This document shows positions 60,479-64,000 of a DNA stretch of 64,000 bases, in pieces (position 1 is the first letter of the stretch; each line of letters begins with the position of its first letter). The position numbers and the translations under genes are program-made. This DNA comes from CBDEGR01 sp965237895 (GTDB lineage: Bacteria; Acidobacteriota; Terriglobia; UBA7540; JAPUME01). The stretch spans positions 124,001 to 188,000 of the forward strand of contig CBDEGR010000002.1 in the NCBI GenBank assembly GCA_965237895.1, given 5' to 3'. The notes beneath the pieces are model-generated. The model ran no database searches, was not told the origin of the DNA, and worked only from the letters and a program-made list of their open reading frames with translations.

Positions 60479-62332
60479 TTACCCGGCAGTCTCCTTCGCA
60501 GCCAATGGTTCCTGCTGTTTGTATTGGAGTTCGTAAAGCTGGTGGTAGAAACCTCGCTGCGCCATCAACTCGGAATGCGCGCCGACCTCGCGAATGCGCC
60601 CCTTGTGAAGAACGATGATCTTGTCCGAATTCTGAATGGTCGAGAGGCGGTGCGCAATCACCAGCGCCGTGCGGTTCCGGAGCAGTTCGTGCACCCCTCG
60701 GCGGACCGCGTACTCGGTCTCCGGATCGACGCTCGAAGTGGCCTCATCCAGGATCAGAATCTTAGGATCATGCGCCAAGGCGCGCGCGTAGGAGAGCAAT
60801 TGCTTCTGCCCCACCGAAAGCGCCGCGCTTCTCTCGGTGACCGGCGAGAGATAGCCCTCCGGCAACCGCTCAATGTAGGCATCCAAGCGGACGCGGCGCA
60901 CGGCCCGGCGCACCGCTTCCCGGTCAATTCCGTTCGTTCCCAAGCGGACGTTACTCTCGAGCGTGCCAGAAAAAAGATAGGGGTCCTGGAGCACGACGGC
61001 GAAATTCCGCCTTAAATCCTCCTGCCGCAGGCGGCGAATGTCCACCCCGTCGAGCAGGATCGAGCCCTCGTCGACATCATAGAAACGGAGCAGCAGATTC
61101 GTCAGCGTCGTCTTCCCCGCCCCCGTGTGGCCGACGACGGCGACCATCTCGCCCGGCTCGATGGTGAAGGAGACCTGATCGAGCACTTGGTTCGACCCCT
61201 GATAAGCAAAACTGACGTTGCGAAATTCGACGCGGCCTCCCCCGGCGGGCAGCGCCTCGGGCAGGACCTCGGGTCGGTCCGGGTCGGTGATCGCGACCGG
61301 CGTATCGAGCAGGTTGAAAATGCGCTCGGAGCTGGCCATGGCCGTCTGGAGGATATTGTACTTGTCGCTCAAATCCTGAATCGGCCGGTAGAAGCGCTGC
61401 GAATACTGGATAAAGGCCAGCAGCACGCCGAGGCTCACCACGCCGCCCGCCGCCAGGCCGCCGCCGCGCCAGAGCACGATCGCCACGGCCAGGACGCCGA
61501 AAAACTCCACTGCCGGAAAGAAGAGCCCGTAGGCGAAGATCGAATCCTTGTACGCCTTCAAGTGGTCGCGGTTGACAACTTCAAACTCCCCGAAACTTCT
61601 CTCTTCCCGGTTCATCAATTGAACGACGGTGATGCCGGACAGGTGCTCCTGAAGGTAAGAGTTGATGCGCGCCAGGGCAACGCGAATCCGGCGGTAGGAT
61701 TCCCGCACCGTGCGGCGGAAGGCCATCGTCGTCAGCACGATCAGCGGAATGACGGCGAAGGCGAGCAGCGCGAGGCGCCAGTTGATGGTCAGCATTACAA
61801 TCATGATGCCGAACAGCGTAAAGAAGTCGCCGAAGATGGCCACCACGCCCGAGGCGAACAGGTCATTCAAGACCTCCACGTCCGAGGTAGACCGCGTCAC
61901 CAGTCTGCCGACCGGATTCCGGTCGTAGAAACTGAGCGGCAGCCGTTGCAAGTGCCGGAAGATCTCCTGCCGCAGGTCGAACATGATCTTCTGCCCGACC
62001 AACTGCATGGTGTAGGTCTGAACGAACTCGAATGCCAAGATCAAAAGAAGCGCCGGCAGGAGCAGCAGCAGGGCAATTTGAAGAATGCCCACGCGCGGGT
62101 CCACGCTCAGCATCAGATCGAGAAAACCCAGAGCCTGGGAGCCTGGCGTCGGGTCCAGGTAGCGGTCCACCTCCACCTTCAACAGGTAGGGCGGGATCAC
62201 CTGAAGCAACGAGGAGGCAATGATACAGAAAAACGCCAGCGCCGTGACCTTCCGGTACGGGACCATATAGCGGAGCAGCCGCCTCATCAGCCGCCCGTCA
62301 TACGCTTTGCCGAGAACCTCTTCTTCGTGCAT
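60479..62332 (-). CDS. ABC exporter, fused membrane and ATPase domains (MsbA-like)
   Basis: 617 residues. Six membrane helices cover about residues 20-320, including the FYDRNPVGRLVTRSTSDVEVL coupling region. The ATPase has Walker A GHTGAGKTT, the signature LSVGQKQ (first Gly changed to Val, a variant of LSGGQ), Walker B ILILDEATSSVD and the His switch IAHRLSTI. The neighbour at 62347 is another half-transporter, and the pair is probably a heterodimer. Substrates such as lipid A or drugs are possible. Confidence 0.9.
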   Translation of the reverse strand: MHEEEVLGKAYDGRLMRRLLRYMVPYRKVTALAFFCIIASSLLQVIPPYLLKVEVDRYLDPTPGSQALGFLDLMLSVDPRVGILQIALLLLLPALLLILAFEFVQTYTMQLVGQKIMFDLRQEIFRHLQRLPLSFYDRNPVGRLVTRSTSDVEVLNDLFASGVVAIFGDFFTLFGIMIVMLTINWRLALLAFAVIPLIVLTTMAFRRTVRESYRRIRVALARINSYLQEHLSGITVVQLMNREERSFGEFEVVNRDHLKAYKDSIFAYGLFFPAVEFFGVLAVAIVLWRGGGLAAGGVVSLGVLLAFIQYSQRFYRPIQDLSDKYNILQTAMASSERIFNLLDTPVAITDPDRPEVLPEALPAGGGRVEFRNVSFAYQGSNQVLDQVSFTIEPGEMVAVVGHTGAGKTTLTNLLLRFYDVDEGSILLDGVDIRRLRQEDLRRNFAVVLQDPYLFSGTLESNVRLGTNGIDREAVRRAVRRVRLDAYIERLPEGYLSPVTERSAALSVGQKQLLSYARALAHDPKILILDEATSSVDPETEYAVRRGVHELLRNRTALVIAHRLSTIQNSDKIIVLHKGRIREVGAHSELMAQRGFYHQLYELQYKQQEPLAAKETAG

Positions 62333-62346
62333 GCTCCCAGACTCCC

Positions 62347-64000
62347 TTAAGCGCTCTCCAATTCATCTTCGATCATCTGCTTCTGGTAAAGCTCTGCGTA
62401 GACGCCGCCCTGCGCCATCAGCTCGGCGTGCGTACCGCGCTCGACGATCCGGCCCTGGTCCATCACGACGATCTCATCGGCGTGCCGAATGGTGGAGACA
62501 CGGTGCGAAATCAGCAGCGTAGTCCGATCCTTCATGACTTCCTTCAGATGCCGCAGGATCTTCTCTTCGGTAAAGGTATCGACGCTCGAAAGGGCGTCGT
62601 CCAGGATCAGAATCGGCGGGTCCCGCAGCACGGCACGCGAAATGCTGACGCGCTGCTTCTGTCCGCCGGAAAGCGTAATCCCCCGCTCGCCGACAAGGGT
62701 CTCCATGCCGCGGGGAAAACGCTCCACATCGGGGAGGATTTGGGAGATCTCCGCCGCCCGTTCCACCTCGCCCTGCGTCGCCCGCGCCACGCCGAAGGCA
62801 ATGTTGTTCCGGACCGTCTGGCCGAACAGGAACGACTCCTGGGGCACGAATCCGATCTGCGAGCGCAGATAAGCCAACGGATACTCCTGCACCGGAACGC
62901 CGTCGATGAGGACCGCTCCGAAGGGGGGGTCGTAGAGCCGGGGCAGCAGATGGACGAGCGTCGACTTGCCCGAGCCCGTCGCCCCGACCAGCGCCACGGT
63001 CCGGCCGGAAGGAATCTTCAGGCTGATATTTTTCAGCACGTCGCTGTCGTTGTAGGCAAACGTAAGATGGCGGAATTCGATCTCGCCTCGAAGGGAGGCG
63101 GAGGGCGCATCGAGTCCGCCTGCCCGGCGGTCGTCAATATCCGGCTGGGCGTCGAAGATGGTTTGAATCCGCTTGAGGGAAGCCTTGCCGCGTTGGAACA
63201 GGTTCGTCACCCAGCCCAACGCGATCATCGGCCAGATCAAGTACATCAGATAGACATGGAAAGCCGTGAAGGTGCCCAGGCTGATTTCTCCCTCCCATAC
63301 ATGCAGCCCCCCCACCCAGAGAACCGCGCCGTAAGAGAGGCCGAAAAGAAAGGTCAAGCCGGGATAGAGGCCGCTCCACAATTTAATCAACCGCCGGTTG
63401 GCGCCGACCAACTCCAAATTCACGTCCCGAAACTCGCGGAGCTGCGGGGCCTCCTGCCCATACGCGCGCAGGACACGGATGCCGACAGCGCTCTCCCGCA
63501 CCTTTTCACTGAGGGTGGCATTCAGCGCTTGGATCTCCTCGTAGCGGTCATGAATCTTCTTGCCGAAAACCTTCACCACCAGGAAGACCACCGGCAGCGG
63601 CGCCAGAACCAGCAGCGCCAGCCGCCAATCGAGATGAAGCATCAGTACGGTGGCGCCCAGCCCCACAACCAGCGTATTGGCAGAATACATGATGCCGGGG
63701 CCGACCATCATGCGCACGGCGTTGAGGTCGTTCGTCGCCTTCGACATCAACTCGCCGGTCCGGCTCCGGTTATAAAACCGCAGCGAAAGCTTCATCAGGT
63801 GGCGGAACAGATCGTTCCGCAGATCGTATTCGATCTCGCGGGAGATGCCGATCAAGATCCATCGCATCCAAAATTGAAAGACCACCTTCGTCAGCGCCAG
63901 CCCCAGCAACAGCACCACAAAGAAGAACAGGCGATCCGTGTCGAACCCTTCGAGCAGGCTGTCGACGCCGGAGCGGATCCACAGCGGCAGCGAGACCCCG
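62347..64000 (-). CDS. ABC exporter half-transporter, 5' end outside window
   Basis: The frame is open to the window edge (551 codons seen). It starts inside the first membrane helices. The ATPase has Walker A GATGSGKST, signature LSGGQKQR, Walker B ILILDDALSSVD (catalytic Glu replaced by Asp) and the His switch ISHRVSTI. The partner gene has DEATSSVD with Glu but a weakened signature. This asymmetry of one degenerate site per subunit is typical of heterodimeric ABC exporters. The genes are 14 bases apart. Confidence 0.9.
   Translation of the reverse strand, partial: GVSLPLWIRSGVDSLLEGFDTDRLFFFVVLLLGLALTKVVFQFWMRWILIGISREIEYDLRNDLFRHLMKLSLRFYNRSRTGELMSKATNDLNAVRMMVGPGIMYSANTLVVGLGATVLMLHLDWRLALLVLAPLPVVFLVVKVFGKKIHDRYEEIQALNATLSEKVRESAVGIRVLRAYGQEAPQLREFRDVNLELVGANRRLIKLWSGLYPGLTFLFGLSYGAVLWVGGLHVWEGEISLGTFTAFHVYLMYLIWPMIALGWVTNLFQRGKASLKRIQTIFDAQPDIDDRRAGGLDAPSASLRGEIEFRHLTFAYNDSDVLKNISLKIPSGRTVALVGATGSGKSTLVHLLPRLYDPPFGAVLIDGVPVQEYPLAYLRSQIGFVPQESFLFGQTVRNNIAFGVARATQGEVERAAEISQILPDVERFPRGMETLVGERGITLSGGQKQRVSISRAVLRDPPILILDDALSSVDTFTEEKILRHLKEVMKDRTTLLISHRVSTIRHADEIVVMDQGRIVERGTHAELMAQGGVYAELYQKQMIEDELESA

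Noticed and set aside
61127..62350. A 407-codon plus-strand frame
   Set aside because: Antisense to the ABC exporter gene; its His- and Gln-rich composition is typical of a shadow frame.
1..64000. tRNA, rRNA or CRISPR
   Set aside because: No CCA-end clover-leaf pattern, rRNA segment or regularly spaced repeat array was seen by eye. A tRNAscan or CRISPR search was not possible, so a missed tRNA cannot be excluded.

Overview
The window is about 64 kb of high-GC bacterial chromosome, almost fully coding. The organism is a diderm heterotroph: it has lipid A synthesis (lpxB) beside MsbA-like ABC half-transporters, plus heme, riboflavin, leucine, threonine, pyrimidine, NAD, thiamine and molybdopterin genes. 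The pilin-like tail in the second gene, the DUF1570/TPR protein, the M1 peptidase with TPRs and the general gene neighbourhoods suggest Acidobacteriota or a close relative. That is an inference from gene content; no rRNA is present to confirm it.

Layout. 1-2034: 3' end of a DUF1015 gene and a membrane/pilin-like protein. 2466-6007 (minus): riboflavin operon ribE-ribH-ribBA-ribD. 6202-7705: an epimerase behind a near-perfect, apparently leaderless promoter, then a dead sugar-binding lipoprotein gene. 7933-12377: heme operon with a HemD-HemE fusion, hemH and hemY. 12685-14706: leuCD. 14755-19890: oligopeptidase B, a pterin dehydratase, a small monooxygenase and a DUF1570/TPR gene broken by an amber codon. 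19997-22863: promoter, SAM-I riboswitch and terminator leading into thrC, a MoaD/ThiS-like gene and thrB; a PLP trans-sulfuration gene converges on them. 24324-28866: M20 peptidase with a 16-G tract at its ribosome binding position, then ruvX-mltG-hypothetical-pyrF. 29784-32025 (minus): pyrB-pyrC. 32403-39753 (minus): ffh, rpsP, khpA, rimM, trmD, rplS, rnhB, split between trmD and rplS by a fully delimited 2,498-bp IS1595-family element carrying a VapBC45-like toxin-antitoxin pair and a 48-codon ORF. 40022-45179: Moco riboswitch-moaA, nadA, DUF2203, thiC and a lone nuoB. 45272-47979: Rieske stub, mutM, ROK kinase and a membrane protein.

47995-54566 is a zone of gene decay: metE-like, comM, methyltransferase, anti-sigma-factor, amino-sugar kinase and SIS-isomerase remnants joined end to end, with an IS3-family element (4-bp target duplication, internal amber codon) in the middle and one intact metallo-hydrolase. 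From 54633 normal genes resume: a class I glutamine amidotransferase, a macrodomain protein, a MidA-like methyltransferase, an M1 aminopeptidase, lpxB and two ABC exporter half-genes, the last running off the window.

The most interesting signals are: (1) methionine-sensing (SAM) control of threonine genes together with a sulfur-carrier-like protein whose GlyGly is followed by a tail; (2) the IS1595 transposon with toxin-antitoxin cargo inside a ribosomal operon; (3) the poly-G tract before the M20 peptidase; (4) the HemD-HemE fusion; (5) the mosaic of gene remnants. Premature stops recur in the broken genes. They look like ordinary point lesions, because normal genes here also end in TAA, TAG or TGA.
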